From assembly GCF_010726765.1 (NCBI RefSeq), contig NZ_AP022601.1:5208001-5272000 (forward strand): DNA of 64,000 nt, read 5' to 3'. A model generated the notes under the pieces. It was not told where the DNA came from, made no database searches, and worked only from the letters and a program-made list of their open reading frames with translations. Made by a program: the position numbers and the translations under genes. Each line of letters starts with the position of its first letter. The stretch's first letter is position 1. This stretch comes from Mycobacterium gallinarum. GTDB lineage: Bacteria; Actinomycetota; Actinomycetes; Mycobacteriales; Mycobacteriaceae. Positions 24,526 through 33,676 of this stretch are shown here, piece after piece.

Positions 24526-25558
24526 CCAATCACCAAAGCGGCGACGGATCCCGCTCGAGGAACGCAACAAGACCTGGCTTGGCGTCATCGCCGTCGCGGT
24601 GGTCACGGTGCTGATCGGATCGCTGCTGCTCGTCAAGGTCGCCAATGTGGGGTATCGCCACTACACGGCGCAGTTCCTGCAAGCGGCGGCGCTGCAGGTG
24701 GGCAATCCGATCACCATCGCGGGCATCCCGGTCGGGGAAGTGACCAGCATGGAGTTGGCGGGCGACCATGTCGAAGCGGGGCTGAAAGTCCGCGACGACA
24801 TCCCGCTCGGCACGCAATCCCGCGCGTCCATCAAGATCACCACCATCCTCGGCTCCCGCTACCTGTCGTTGCAGCCAGCGGGGGAAGGGGCGTTGCCGGA
24901 CAACACCTTTGATCTCGAACACACCGAGGTGCCCTACGATCTGCAGGAGGCGTTGTCCGACGTGACGACCACCTACGAGCAGGTCGACTCGGATCAGTTC
25001 GCCGAAACACTCGGGGTCCTCGGCAAGCAGATGCAAACACTGCCACCGGTCATTCCGCAGGCGCTGGCCAACACCAAGACGTTGTCGGAGATCATCGCCC
25101 GACGACGCGACCAGTTGGGCTCCCTGCTGAAAACCACTGAGACGGTGACAAACACGCTGCGCCGCCAGCAGTCCACCATCGGAACTCTGGTCCGGCAGGG
25201 CAATTCGCTGGTGGGCGAGTTCGTCGCCCGGCGCGAGACCTTTCACGCGATGATGGCTGCGCTCACCAATCTGGTCGAAACGCTCAGCGGTATCGTGATC
25301 GACGACCGTCCGCAACTCGAGGCCTTGTTGCGGGACATCCGTGAACTGTCGGGCATGCTCGGCCAGCACGACGACCTGTTGCGCAGCACCCTGCAAGCCG
25401 GCCCCGTCACACTGCGAAATCTGACCAACGCTACCGGTAGTGGCAACGCGGTCGGATTCAACGCTCCCAATGGCCTGCTCGTCGACTCGTGGATGTGTGC
25501 CATCAGCGAGCGCGCCGAGCAGTTCAACATGATTCCGTACTTCCAGGACTGCAAATGA
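24518..25558 (+). CDS. mceC: MceC subunit, first mce operon
   Basis: A 346-aa Mce protein. A short basic cytoplasmic N-terminus (PKRRRIPLEERNK) precedes the membrane anchor (about 21-43), then the MlaD domain (LQVGNPITIAGIPVGEV), and a long helical barrel region with many Gln/Leu heptads. The ATG at 24518 overlaps mceB by 8 nt and gives the proper basic N-terminus; an ATG upstream at 24511 is out of frame. The C-terminus (SWMCAISERAEQFNMIPYFQ) has the pattern seen in MceC proteins. Confidence 0.91.
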   Translation: MADQSPKRRRIPLEERNKTWLGVIAVAVVTVLIGSLLLVKVANVGYRHYTAQFLQAAALQVGNPITIAGIPVGEVTSMELAGDHVEAGLKVRDDIPLGTQSRASIKITTILGSRYLSLQPAGEGALPDNTFDLEHTEVPYDLQEALSDVTTTYEQVDSDQFAETLGVLGKQMQTLPPVIPQALANTKTLSEIIARRRDQLGSLLKTTETVTNTLRRQQSTIGTLVRQGNSLVGEFVARRETFHAMMAALTNLVETLSGIVIDDRPQLEALLRDIRELSGMLGQHDDLLRSTLQAGPVTLRNLTNATGSGNAVGFNAPNGLLVDSWMCAISERAEQFNMIPYFQDCK

Positions 25559-26664
25559 GAACGAAAGTGCTCGCCCTCGGTGCCGTCGTCCTCGTGTCGG
25601 TGGTGGTGGGTGCCGCCTTGGTGTGGACCTTCGCCGCGGATCGGCTGGATACCGTCACGGTCACCGCCCAGTTCGACAATGCGGCAGGGCTTTACGAGGA
25701 CAATACCGTCGCGGTGCTCGGCATGCCGGTGGGCAAGGTCACCAAGATCACCCCCAAGGGTGGGTATGTCGAAGTGGAGTTCACCGTGGACAAGGACGTC
25801 AAGGTGCCTGCCGATGCCCAGGCGGTGACGATCTCGAACTCGATCCTCACGGACCGCCAAATCGAGTTGACGCCGCCCTACAGTGGTGGCCCGGCACTGC
25901 AGAACGGCGACACCATCGGACTGAATCGAACCAAGACCCCGGTCGAATTCGCCCGAGTGCTAGACGTTCTCGACAAGCTGTCCGTTTCGCTTCGCGGTGA
26001 CGGTCACGGCAACGGCCCGGTCGCCGACCTCGTCAACGCCAGTGCCGCCATCGCGGACGGCAATGGTCAGCAGATGAAGGATTCCCTCGGTGAACTGTCG
26101 GAAGCCCTGCGGCTGAGCGCCGACGGCGGCGCGGTGACGCGCGACCAGTTGACGACCATCATCCGCAACGTCAGTTCGCTGCTCGATGCTGCCGCCGCCA
26201 ACGATGCGACGCTTCGCGAGTTCGGATCGAACGTCAATGTGCTCAGCCAGGTCATCGCCGACGAGGATCTCGGAAGCGGTACCACCGGCAAGAAGCTGAA
26301 CGAGGTGCTCGTGCAGACAGGCGAGGTTCTCGAGGCCAACCGCGACGCGATCAAGGGCATCGTCGCCAACGCCAACACGGTGTCGCGCACGACCGTCGAG
26401 CATGAGCGCGATCTCAAGGAGTTCCTCGATCTGGCGGCGATGACGCTGGACAACATCTACAACATCATCGATCAACGTAACGGCGCCATCCGGGCCAAGG
26501 TGCTCACCGACCGGGTGCTCTTCGACAGCCAGACGATGAAGGAAGTCTGCAACATGATGGGTCTGCGCCAGCTCGGATGCAGCACGGGGACGTTGCAGGA
26601 CTTCGGACCGGATTACGGACTGACGTCCATGCTCGACGGCCTGGCCGCGATGGGACAGAAGTGA
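25555..26664 (+). CDS. mceD: MceD subunit, first mce operon
   Basis: A 369-aa Mce protein with an anchor at about 4-26 (KVLALGAVVLVSVVVGAALV), an MlaD domain (AAGLYEDNTVAVLGMPVGKV), and a helical region to the end. The closing MMGLRQLGCSTGTLQDFGPD has the single cysteine and length common to MceD. ATG at 25555 overlaps the mceC stop (ATGA). It lacks the long Pro-rich tail seen in the second operon's MceD (56475-57758), so the two are not recent duplicates. Confidence 0.91.
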   Translation: MRTKVLALGAVVLVSVVVGAALVWTFAADRLDTVTVTAQFDNAAGLYEDNTVAVLGMPVGKVTKITPKGGYVEVEFTVDKDVKVPADAQAVTISNSILTDRQIELTPPYSGGPALQNGDTIGLNRTKTPVEFARVLDVLDKLSVSLRGDGHGNGPVADLVNASAAIADGNGQQMKDSLGELSEALRLSADGGAVTRDQLTTIIRNVSSLLDAAAANDATLREFGSNVNVLSQVIADEDLGSGTTGKKLNEVLVQTGEVLEANRDAIKGIVANANTVSRTTVEHERDLKEFLDLAAMTLDNIYNIIDQRNGAIRAKVLTDRVLFDSQTMKEVCNMMGLRQLGCSTGTLQDFGPDYGLTSMLDGLAAMGQK

Positions 26665-27926
26665 TGTACGCCCGTCGATTGACCGCCCTGGCCGCAGCCC
26701 TTTGTCTGGCCGTAACCAGTTGTGCTTCAGAAGGGTTGGCCAGCCTGCCACTGCCCGCGCCCGGCGTCGGCTCCGCCGGCTACACGCTGACCGCGGTGTT
26801 CTCCAATGCGCTCAATCTGCCCGCCAATGCGAAGGTGAAACTCGCGGGCGCCGACGTCGGGCAACTCGAATCGATGGTCGCTCGCAATTACACCGCTGTG
26901 ACGACGTTGCGCATCATGGACGGGGTGCGGCTGCCCAAGGGCAGCACCGCCGAACTGCGGTCGGCAACGCCGCTCGGTGACGTGTTCATCGCGGTCAAGC
27001 CGCCGAGCCCGGCCGAACCCGGTGCGCCGCTGCTGAAGGACGGCGACTCCATCGAGCTGGAATCGACGACCGCCGCAGCGACGGTCGAGTCGGTGCTCAG
27101 CTCGGCCGCGATCCTGGTGAACGGCGGCGCGGTGCGCAACTTCACCAATATCGTCAACGGCCTCGGCAAGGCGACCGGTGATCAGGGCGAAGCGTTCGGC
27201 ACGCTGATCCGCAAGACGAACAACACGCTCGGCAGGCTCAATTCGCGGTCGGACCAGATCGCCAACGCGATGACCGAGACGTCGCGACTGGTCGACACCA
27301 TCGAGGCGAAGAACCAGAGTCTCGCCGATGTGCTGGCGGAGGCTCGCCCCGCCACCGACACTCTGGCCGTCCATACGAGCCAGATCGCCGACCTCGTCGT
27401 GCAGATCGGCGACGTCTCCGGCCAGCTGCGCAAGTTCCCGTCGATCGCGGGCACCGACGCCAGCGGCCGGAGCGTGATCGCCGACGCGAACGAGATCGCG
27501 CGGGCATGGAACGACGTCGTGCTCACCCCCGACGCCACGCTGCATTCACTGAACCGGCTGATGCCTCCGTTCGTGAAGTCGACCACCGGTACTGCGCTCG
27601 CGGTGAACGGCAGCATCGACCGGCTGATCCTCGGCTCGATACCTGACATCGGATTCGCTGGTGACCCGGGGCTGCACGGGCCCAAACGGTACAACTGGCA
27701 CCAATTGGTCGGAACGTTCCAGTACACGCTCTACCGGCTGCAGGAGCGGGTCGTCGGCAAGGGGCCAGGTGTCCCGCAGGTGCCCGTGATCCCCAACCCG
27801 GACGTTCCCGGAGAGGTGATGATCGCGCCGCCGCCGCCGCCCGGCGTGCTGCCACCGGGAGCGCCGCCAGCCGGTCTGCAGCCGCCGCCGGCCTCCGTCC
27901 CTGCAGTCCCGCCGAGGACGCCATGA
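26664..27926 (+). CDS. mceE: MceE lipoprotein subunit, first mce operon
   Basis: A 420-aa Mce lipoprotein (LprK-like position). The N-terminus YARRLTALAAALCLAVTSC carries a lipobox, VTSC, with the acylated cysteine at residue 20. The MlaD domain follows (NLPANAKVKLAGADVGQLES), then a helical region, and a Pro-rich C-terminus (PPPPPGVLPPGAPPAGLQ). ATG at 26664 overlaps the mceD stop (TGATG). MceE is the only lipid-anchored subunit and probably sits at the outer end of the tunnel. Confidence 0.92.
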   Translation: MYARRLTALAAALCLAVTSCASEGLASLPLPAPGVGSAGYTLTAVFSNALNLPANAKVKLAGADVGQLESMVARNYTAVTTLRIMDGVRLPKGSTAELRSATPLGDVFIAVKPPSPAEPGAPLLKDGDSIELESTTAAATVESVLSSAAILVNGGAVRNFTNIVNGLGKATGDQGEAFGTLIRKTNNTLGRLNSRSDQIANAMTETSRLVDTIEAKNQSLADVLAEARPATDTLAVHTSQIADLVVQIGDVSGQLRKFPSIAGTDASGRSVIADANEIARAWNDVVLTPDATLHSLNRLMPPFVKSTTGTALAVNGSIDRLILGSIPDIGFAGDPGLHGPKRYNWHQLVGTFQYTLYRLQERVVGKGPGVPQVPVIPNPDVPGEVMIAPPPPPGVLPPGAPPAGLQPPPASVPAVPPRTP

Positions 27927-29173
27927 TCTCCGCCGTCGCGAATCACCTCGTCGCCGCGGTGCGCTTCGGCTACCGCCGGAAGGCGTGGCTGTCAGCCGGT
28001 GCGCTGCTCTGCACGCTGGTCGTGGCCGTCGCGTACTTGTCTCTTGTTGCGCTGCAGGTGAATCCGCTGACGTCGACTTACCGCGTGACCATCGAACTGC
28101 CGGATTCGGCAGGGCTGCTGCCGAATCAGGACGTCACGCTGCGCGGCGTGCGGATCGGGCGGGTGGACCGACTCGACATCACGCCGTCGGGAGTCAACGC
28201 GGTTGTTGACGTCAACTCGGCGGTGCACATCCCCGAGTCCAGCGACGTACGCGTGTCGGGACTTTCGCCCGCGGGTGAGCAGTACATCGATTTCGCGGCG
28301 CAGTCGAGTGACGGGCCTTATCTGAGGGACGGCGCTGTGGTCAGTCAGGGCAGGGCCACCGTCCCGGTCAGCCTGGCGGAATTGCTCGCTGATGCCGACG
28401 GCGCGCTGGCGCAGGTCGACACGGCCCAGATCGAGCTCATCAAACGCGAACTGAGCCTGAGCAAGGACGGTCCGCGCAAGCTCGCCGACATCGTCAACGG
28501 CGGCTCCTTCCTGCTGTCCACTCTCGACTCGGTGTTGCCGGAGACCACCAGCGTGCTGCGCAACAGCCGTACCGTATTCACCCTCGTCTCGGACAAAAAT
28601 GCTGGAATGGACGTCGCCGCAGACAATCTCAGCGAGAGCTTTGTCGGGATCAACAAAATGCGCGAGGGTTACCGCCGTCTCACCAACGAGGCGCCGGACA
28701 CGCTGTCCGACGTCGATGCGTTGTTCATCGACAACTCCGACATCATGGTGCAGTTGCTCGGGAATCTGACCACTACATCGCGACTGCTCTACCTTCGTGT
28801 CCCGGCGCTGAATGCGCTGTTCCCGACGTATCGCACATCGGTGCTGGACGCGATCACCAGCACGTTGCACGACAACGGACTGTGGGCAACCGCGGACCCC
28901 TACCCGATGTACTTCTGTGACTACGGAACGCCGCGTCTGCCACCGTCTTCGGCAGACTTTCCCGAGCCGTTCATGTACACCTACTGCCGCGACGACCATC
29001 CAGGTGTACTGATTCGCGGAGCCAAGAACGCACCGCGTCCCGCCGACGACGACACCGCAGGCCCGCCGCCGGGCGCCGACCTCGGCCGTCAGACCGATCC
29101 GACGCCGAAGGGCCGCTTCACAATTCCCACGCCGTACGGTGGCCCCGTCCTGCCCATCGAGCCACCGCGTTGA
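27923..29173 (+). CDS. mceF: MceF subunit, first mce operon
   Basis: A 416-aa Mce protein. A basic N-terminal segment (VRFGYRRKAW) is followed by the anchor (about 22-45), the MlaD domain (AGLLPNQDVTLRGVRIGRV), a helical region and a short Pro-rich end. The YFCDYGTPRLPPSS block is typical of MceF. Overlaps mceE by 4 nt (ATGA). Twelve bases after the stop begins the ribosome site of the Mce-associated membrane protein, so the unit continues. Confidence 0.92.
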   Translation: MISAVANHLVAAVRFGYRRKAWLSAGALLCTLVVAVAYLSLVALQVNPLTSTYRVTIELPDSAGLLPNQDVTLRGVRIGRVDRLDITPSGVNAVVDVNSAVHIPESSDVRVSGLSPAGEQYIDFAAQSSDGPYLRDGAVVSQGRATVPVSLAELLADADGALAQVDTAQIELIKRELSLSKDGPRKLADIVNGGSFLLSTLDSVLPETTSVLRNSRTVFTLVSDKNAGMDVAADNLSESFVGINKMREGYRRLTNEAPDTLSDVDALFIDNSDIMVQLLGNLTTTSRLLYLRVPALNALFPTYRTSVLDAITSTLHDNGLWATADPYPMYFCDYGTPRLPPSSADFPEPFMYTYCRDDHPGVLIRGAKNAPRPADDDTAGPPPGADLGRQTDPTPKGRFTIPTPYGGPVLPIEPPR

Positions 29174-29192
29174 GTGATCAAAGGAGATGACC

Positions 29193-29810
29193 TTGTCAGT
29201 GACAACCGCTAAAGATGACGCCGACACCGCCGACGAACTGAAGCCGAGTGAAACGGGCGAGGCGGCAGATGACACCGCGCCGGACGACACCGGGAACGAC
29301 GTCGGCGACAGCGAGCCCGCAACCGACCCCCGCTGGGGGCGACGCCTGCTAATCGGCGCAGTTGTGGTGATCTTCGTTGCCGCACTTGCCACTTCAGGCT
29401 ACCTCGGCTGGCAGCTATGGCAGGGCCAGCAGATCGAGCAGGCGAGTCAACAGGCTCAACAAGCAGCCGTCACGTACGCGCAGATCTTGACCAGCATCGA
29501 CTCCAACAACGTCGACGAGAACTTCGCCCAGGTTTTGGACGGGTCGACCGGTGAGTTCAAGGACATGTATTCGCAGTCGAGCGTTCAGCTACGGCAATTG
29601 CTCATCGACAACAAGGCGACGGCGCATGGTGTCGTGCTGGATTCGGCGGTGCAGTCCGCGTCCAAGGACAAGGTTGTCGTGCTGCTGTTCGTGGATCAGG
29701 CGGTATCCAACACCAGCGTGCCCGACCCCCGGGTCGACCGCAGCAGGATCAAGATGACGATGGAGAACGTCGACGATCGTTGGCGGGCAAGCAAAGTCGA
29801 ACTGCCGTGA
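29193..29810 (+). CDS. Mce-associated membrane protein (Mas)
   Basis: A 205-aa protein: an acidic N-terminus of about 45 residues, one transmembrane helix (about 51-73), and a periplasmic NTF2-like domain with YAQILTSIDSNNVDENFAQV and KVVVLLFVDQAVSNT. Such proteins follow mceF in most mycobacterial mce operons and support complex stability. AAGGAG is directly adjacent to an ATG at 29187 (no spacing) but 6 nt from TTG 29193, so the TTG is the better start. The stop overlaps the next gene's GTG. Confidence 0.87.
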   Translation: MSVTTAKDDADTADELKPSETGEAADDTAPDDTGNDVGDSEPATDPRWGRRLLIGAVVVIFVAALATSGYLGWQLWQGQQIEQASQQAQQAAVTYAQILTSIDSNNVDENFAQVLDGSTGEFKDMYSQSSVQLRQLLIDNKATAHGVVLDSAVQSASKDKVVVLLFVDQAVSNTSVPDPRVDRSRIKMTMENVDDRWRASKVELP

Positions 29811-30604
29811 TCGCACGCTGCGTCGTCGCTATCGTCGCCGTTGGGGCGGCGTTCTGCGTGGCACCGGCCGTGTCGGCGTCAGCGCCGGCCCTGTGCGGTG
29901 AGCTGGGCGGTCATTGGGACGGGCAGTCCTGCAGCACGTCGGTGGAATCGGAGCGCAAGGCGGTTCGCAACATCAAGATGGCGTTGCCCGGCGATCTGGT
30001 GGAAAACCCCACCATCCGGGAGTACCTGACCAACCTGATGAACAACTGGCGCAATGCGGCGCGAAAGATGGCTCAAGACAGCTTCGGCGAGGAGCAATTC
30101 CAGATCTTCCAGCACGGGGACGCGATGACGGTCGTCTTCCACGAGATGTACTCGGGCACCGTCGGTACCGATGCCCTCGCCCACCCGAACGCGCCCATCA
30201 TCAGCGACGCCTACCGCACTTTCACCTTCGCGGGCGGCCGACAGTTGACGCTGGCCGACCTGTTCAAGCCGGGAGTCGACCACGGGGCTGAGATCCCGCG
30301 GTTGGGTGCGCCGTTCATCGTGGCGGCCCTCGATGCCGCACCGCCGCCGCATCAGCCTGGGACCTATCCGTTCACCCCGGACCGCTGGACCCCGGACAAG
30401 GTGTACTCCGGCGGCTACCGGGCCTGGGCGTTGACATCCGATGAGTTGATTCTCTATATGCCCGACTACCCCGTCGGTCATGACACCCCGTTGGACTACA
30501 CGGTCGGCCGCATGCAGTGGGCGATGGACGGCGGTACGGTACAGGCCCATATTCCGCTGGCCGCGCTGCGTTCGATACTGCGTCCCGAGTTCGGTGGCGC
30601 ATAG
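29807..30604 (+). CDS. Exported DUF3298/RsiV-like protein of the mce operon
   Basis: A 265-aa secreted protein. Signal peptide to about residue 27 (VVAIVAVGAAFCVAPAVSA). The mature start has CGELGGHWDGQSC, a disulfide-sized Cys pair. The domain NIKMALPGDLVENPTIREYL, then TFAGGRQLTLADLFKPG, and GGYRAWALTSDELILYMPDY with YTVGRMQWAM, resembles the DUF3298/RsiV-type (MPT64-like) fold. GTG at 29807 overlaps the Mas stop. It ends the mce unit; the next gene has its own start 44 nt on. Possibly a substrate-binding or wall-associated partner. Function inferred only from position. Confidence 0.75.
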   Translation: MIARCVVAIVAVGAAFCVAPAVSASAPALCGELGGHWDGQSCSTSVESERKAVRNIKMALPGDLVENPTIREYLTNLMNNWRNAARKMAQDSFGEEQFQIFQHGDAMTVVFHEMYSGTVGTDALAHPNAPIISDAYRTFTFAGGRQLTLADLFKPGVDHGAEIPRLGAPFIVAALDAAPPPHQPGTYPFTPDRWTPDKVYSGGYRAWALTSDELILYMPDYPVGHDTPLDYTVGRMQWAMDGGTVQAHIPLAALRSILRPEFGGA

Positions 30605-30648
30605 CCGAATAGCGCCACGGCCGCGGCCGCGCGGGTCATACTTTGCGG

Positions 30649-32253
30649 ATGCCCTTCGCAGACTTGGTAATTAACGCGACCGTTCTTACCGTCGACGACG
30701 CACAACCCACTGCCGAATCGATAGCCGTGTCCGGTGGCCGCATCGTCGCCGTGGGTGGCAAGTCTGAGGTCGCGGCCTGGATCGGCCCGGACACGCACAC
30801 CGAGGACCTCGGTGACGCATGCGTCATGCCCGGCCTCGTCGAGGCTCATGGGCACCCGCTGATGGAGGCCATCGTGCTGTCGGACCGGATGGTCGACATT
30901 CGCCCAGTCACGCTGGCGAACGCCGACGACGTGGTCGCGGCGATCAAAGGGGAAGTCGCCAAGCGCGGGGTCGAGGGCGCCTACCTCAACGGCTGGGACG
31001 CGCTGCTGCAGGACGGACTACCCGACCCGACGCTCGCCTGGCTCGACGGCATCGCCCCCGAAAACCCGTTGGTGATCATCCACAACTCCGGACACAAGGC
31101 CTACTTCAACTCCGCGGCGGCCGCCCGCGTCGGCCTGACCGGTGACACACCGGACCCGAAGGGTGCCAAGTACGGACGGAACGCCGACGGGTCGCTCGAC
31201 GGGAGCGCCGAGGAGATCCAGGCGGTGTTCCCGCTGCTGCAGGGTGCGATCCAGCCCACCGACTACCCGGCGATGCTGCGCGCCGAACTCGCCCGGCTGA
31301 ACCGCGCCGGGTTGACAACATGTTCGGAGATGGCGTTCGACCCGGGGTTCCGCCCGGTGATCGACCAGATGCGTGACGACCTCACCGTGCGGCTGCGCGT
31401 CTACGAAATGTCCACCGCCGCGATGACCACCGACCAGGTACCAGACAACGGCGACGACATGTTCCGGCAGGCCGGCATCAAGATCTGGGTCGACGGCTCT
31501 CCGTGGATCGGCAACATCGACCTGTCGTTCCCGTACCTCGACACCGCGGCCACCCGCAGCGTCGGCATTCCGAAGGGGTCGTGTGGTTGTGCGAACTACA
31601 CCCGTGAGCAGCTGACCGAGATCGTTGGCGCCTACTTTCCGAAGGGCTGGCAGATGGCCTGCCACGTCCAGGGCGATGCGGGTGCCGACACCATCCTCGA
31701 CGTCTACGAAGAAGCGCTGCGCGCGCACCCCCGCGACGACCATCGGTTGCGCCTCGAGCATGTCGGCGCCATACGCGACGACCAACTGCAACGCGCTCAC
31801 GATCTCGGCGTCACCTGCAGCCTGTTCGTCGACCAGATCCACTATTGGGGCGACATCGTCGTCGACGGCCTTTTCGGACCTGAGCGCGGAAACCGTTGGA
31901 TGCCATGTGGTTCGGCGGTGGCGACGGGGATGCGCATCTCCTTGCACAACGACCCGCCCGTCACACCCGAGGAGCCACTGCGCAACATCAGCGTCGCCGT
32001 CACCCGCACCGCACCGAGCGGTCGGGTGATCGGGCCGGAGCAACGGATCACCGTGGATCAGGCGATCCGGGCGCAGACCATCGACGCGGCGTGGCAGCTG
32101 CACTCCGACGACGTCATCGGCTCGCTGGAAGTGGGCAAGTACGCGGACATGGTGGTGCTTTCGGCGGACCCGCGAACGGTGCCGCCCGAGCAGATCGCCG
32201 ACCTCGAAGTGCGTGCGACCTACCTGGCGGGCAGGCAGGTATACGGACAATGA
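30649..32253 (+). CDS. Amidohydrolase family protein (Rv0552-like)
   Basis: A 534-aa metal-dependent hydrolase of the amidohydrolase superfamily (YtcJ-like subgroup), the same length I recall for Rv0552. Visible: GRIVAVGGKSEV near the N-terminus, GLVEAHGHPLMEA with the HxH metal ligands, NSGHKAYFNSAAA, ACHVQGDAGADTILDVYE, RLRLEHVGAI, LHNDPPV, and the closing GSLEVGKYADMVVLSADPR. Start is the ATG at 30649. TACTTT lies 4 nt before it, too close for a standard leaderless -10. Probably deacylates or hydrolyses a small amide; substrate unknown. Backbone gene separating the first mce block from menC. Confidence 0.87.
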   Translation: MPFADLVINATVLTVDDAQPTAESIAVSGGRIVAVGGKSEVAAWIGPDTHTEDLGDACVMPGLVEAHGHPLMEAIVLSDRMVDIRPVTLANADDVVAAIKGEVAKRGVEGAYLNGWDALLQDGLPDPTLAWLDGIAPENPLVIIHNSGHKAYFNSAAAARVGLTGDTPDPKGAKYGRNADGSLDGSAEEIQAVFPLLQGAIQPTDYPAMLRAELARLNRAGLTTCSEMAFDPGFRPVIDQMRDDLTVRLRVYEMSTAAMTTDQVPDNGDDMFRQAGIKIWVDGSPWIGNIDLSFPYLDTAATRSVGIPKGSCGCANYTREQLTEIVGAYFPKGWQMACHVQGDAGADTILDVYEEALRAHPRDDHRLRLEHVGAIRDDQLQRAHDLGVTCSLFVDQIHYWGDIVVDGLFGPERGNRWMPCGSAVATGMRISLHNDPPVTPEEPLRNISVAVTRTAPSGRVIGPEQRITVDQAIRAQTIDAAWQLHSDDVIGSLEVGKYADMVVLSADPRTVPPEQIADLEVRATYLAGRQVYGQ

Positions 32254-32313
32254 CGCGGCTGGGCGGTTCGAACATCGTTGCGCCGCAAAGCCGCAACCAG
32301 AACAGGAGTAGTG

Positions 32314-33618
32314 ATGTCCGAATCCGTACCGCATCGCCATGCCGCATCGGAACCGCATAGGCACGCTGCACCAAACCCATGGACGACGATCCGGACCCCT
32401 AGGTTCTGGCTGACGCCAATCGTCGTGTCCCTCGTCGTGTTCTCGGCGTTGGCGTTGTTGTACCTGGCGGGAATCCTCAACCCGACACCGAATCTGCGGC
32501 ATTTCCCGGTCGCGGTCGTCAACTCCGATGCCGGCGCCGACGGCAAGCAGATCGTCGACGGGTTGGTGTCGGGACTGAACCCCGATCAGTTTGACGTGCG
32601 GGTGTTGTCGGAGGACGCGGCCAGAGCACAGTTGGGTCGGGCGGAGATCTACGGACTTGTCCAGATACCGTCGGACTTCTCGGCGAAGCTGCAGGCCCTC
32701 GGTCAGGGCGCGTTGCGGCCAAGTCAGGTGACTCGGCCGGTCATCACGATCTCCACCAATCCCCGGGCCGGCGAATTGGGCTCCAGCATCGCCGGGTTGA
32801 CGTTGGGCAAGGCGGTCAACGAGATGAGCGACAAGATTGGCCAACGCATCTCTGCGCAGGTGCAGAAGGCCAGTGGCGCACCGTTGCCAGGTGGCGTTTC
32901 GCTCGCACTGACCAGCCCTGTCGATGTCCAGGTCAACGACTTCAACCCACTGCCGGGCGGCACCGGCAACGGCTTGTCGGCTTTCTATTACGCGCTGCTG
33001 TTGTTGCTCGCGGGGTTCACCGGCAGCATCCTGGTGAGCTCACTGGTCGACTCGATGCTCGGCTTCGTACCCGCCGAGCTCGGCCCCATGTACCGGTTCG
33101 CCGAACCGGTCAAGATCTCGCGGTTCACAACACTGCTCGTCAAATGGGGGTTGATGGCCATCATGGCGGTACTCACGTCCGCCGCATACATCGGTATCGC
33201 CACCGCATTGGGTATGCCGATACCGAATGCGTGGACGCTCTGGGCATACGGCGCGTTCACCATTGCGGCCGTCGGGATCACCTCGACGTCGTTGATCGCG
33301 GTGTTGGGTTCGGTTGGGCTGCTGGTGAACCTGTTCATCTTCGTCATGCTGGGACTACCGTCCAACGGCGCGACGATTCCGCTGGAGGCGGCCCCCAAGG
33401 TGTTTGGATGGCTCGCGAAGTTCGAACCTATGCATCAAGTCTTCCTTGGTGCGCGGGCGCTGCTCTACTTCGACGGTCGTGCCGACGCCGGGCTCACGCA
33501 TTCGCTGACGATGACGGCTATCGGCCTCCTCATCGGCCTGCTGATCGGCGGCATCGTCACCCGCATCTACGACCGTCGAGGCCTGCAGCGCAGTCACACG
33601 GCAGCCGACGACACGTAA
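32314..33618 (+). CDS. YhgE/Pip-like (DUF3533) multi-pass membrane protein
   Basis: A 434-aa protein: a His-rich N-terminus with PHRHAA repeated, one helix at about 40-62, a large extracytoplasmic domain (PVAVVNSDAGADGKQIVDGL, AEIYGLVQIPSDFSAKL), then five C-terminal helices. The layout matches YhgE/Pip or DUF3533 proteins, related to ABC-2-type exporter permeases and phage-receptor-like proteins. AGGAG is 5 nt before the ATG at 32314. No ATPase is adjacent. Function unknown; export of a lipid or peptide is plausible. Confidence 0.78.
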   Translation: MSESVPHRHAASEPHRHAAPNPWTTIRTPRFWLTPIVVSLVVFSALALLYLAGILNPTPNLRHFPVAVVNSDAGADGKQIVDGLVSGLNPDQFDVRVLSEDAARAQLGRAEIYGLVQIPSDFSAKLQALGQGALRPSQVTRPVITISTNPRAGELGSSIAGLTLGKAVNEMSDKIGQRISAQVQKASGAPLPGGVSLALTSPVDVQVNDFNPLPGGTGNGLSAFYYALLLLLAGFTGSILVSSLVDSMLGFVPAELGPMYRFAEPVKISRFTTLLVKWGLMAIMAVLTSAAYIGIATALGMPIPNAWTLWAYGAFTIAAVGITSTSLIAVLGSVGLLVNLFIFVMLGLPSNGATIPLEAAPKVFGWLAKFEPMHQVFLGARALLYFDGRADAGLTHSLTMTAIGLLIGLLIGGIVTRIYDRRGLQRSHTAADDT

Positions 33619-33643
33619 ACGGCCGGATTGGCCGAAACGCGGG

Positions 33644-33657
33644 CACCGCCGGCGGTG
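33644..33657. promoter_or_regulatory. Perfect 14-bp palindrome before fadD
   Basis: CACCGCCGGCGGTG is perfectly self-complementary and lies 19 nt upstream of the acyl-CoA synthetase start at 33677 and 25 nt after the preceding stop. It could be an operator or part of a terminator; GC-rich sequence makes chance occurrence possible. Confidence 0.3.
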
Positions 33658-33676
33658 TCCGTGGCAGGCTCAGAGC

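Noticed and set aside
27992..29392. 466-codon minus-strand frame opposite mceF
   Set aside because: Antisense of a canonical MceF with no start signal or domain.
30639..30644. TACTTT as a leaderless -10 for the amidohydrolase
   Set aside because: Ends only 4 nt before the ATG, closer than the normal 6-8 nt, so no promoter was called.
31018..32844. 608-codon minus-strand frame across the amidohydrolase gene
   Set aside because: Opposite strand of two well-supported genes; Arg/Gly-rich composition without domains.
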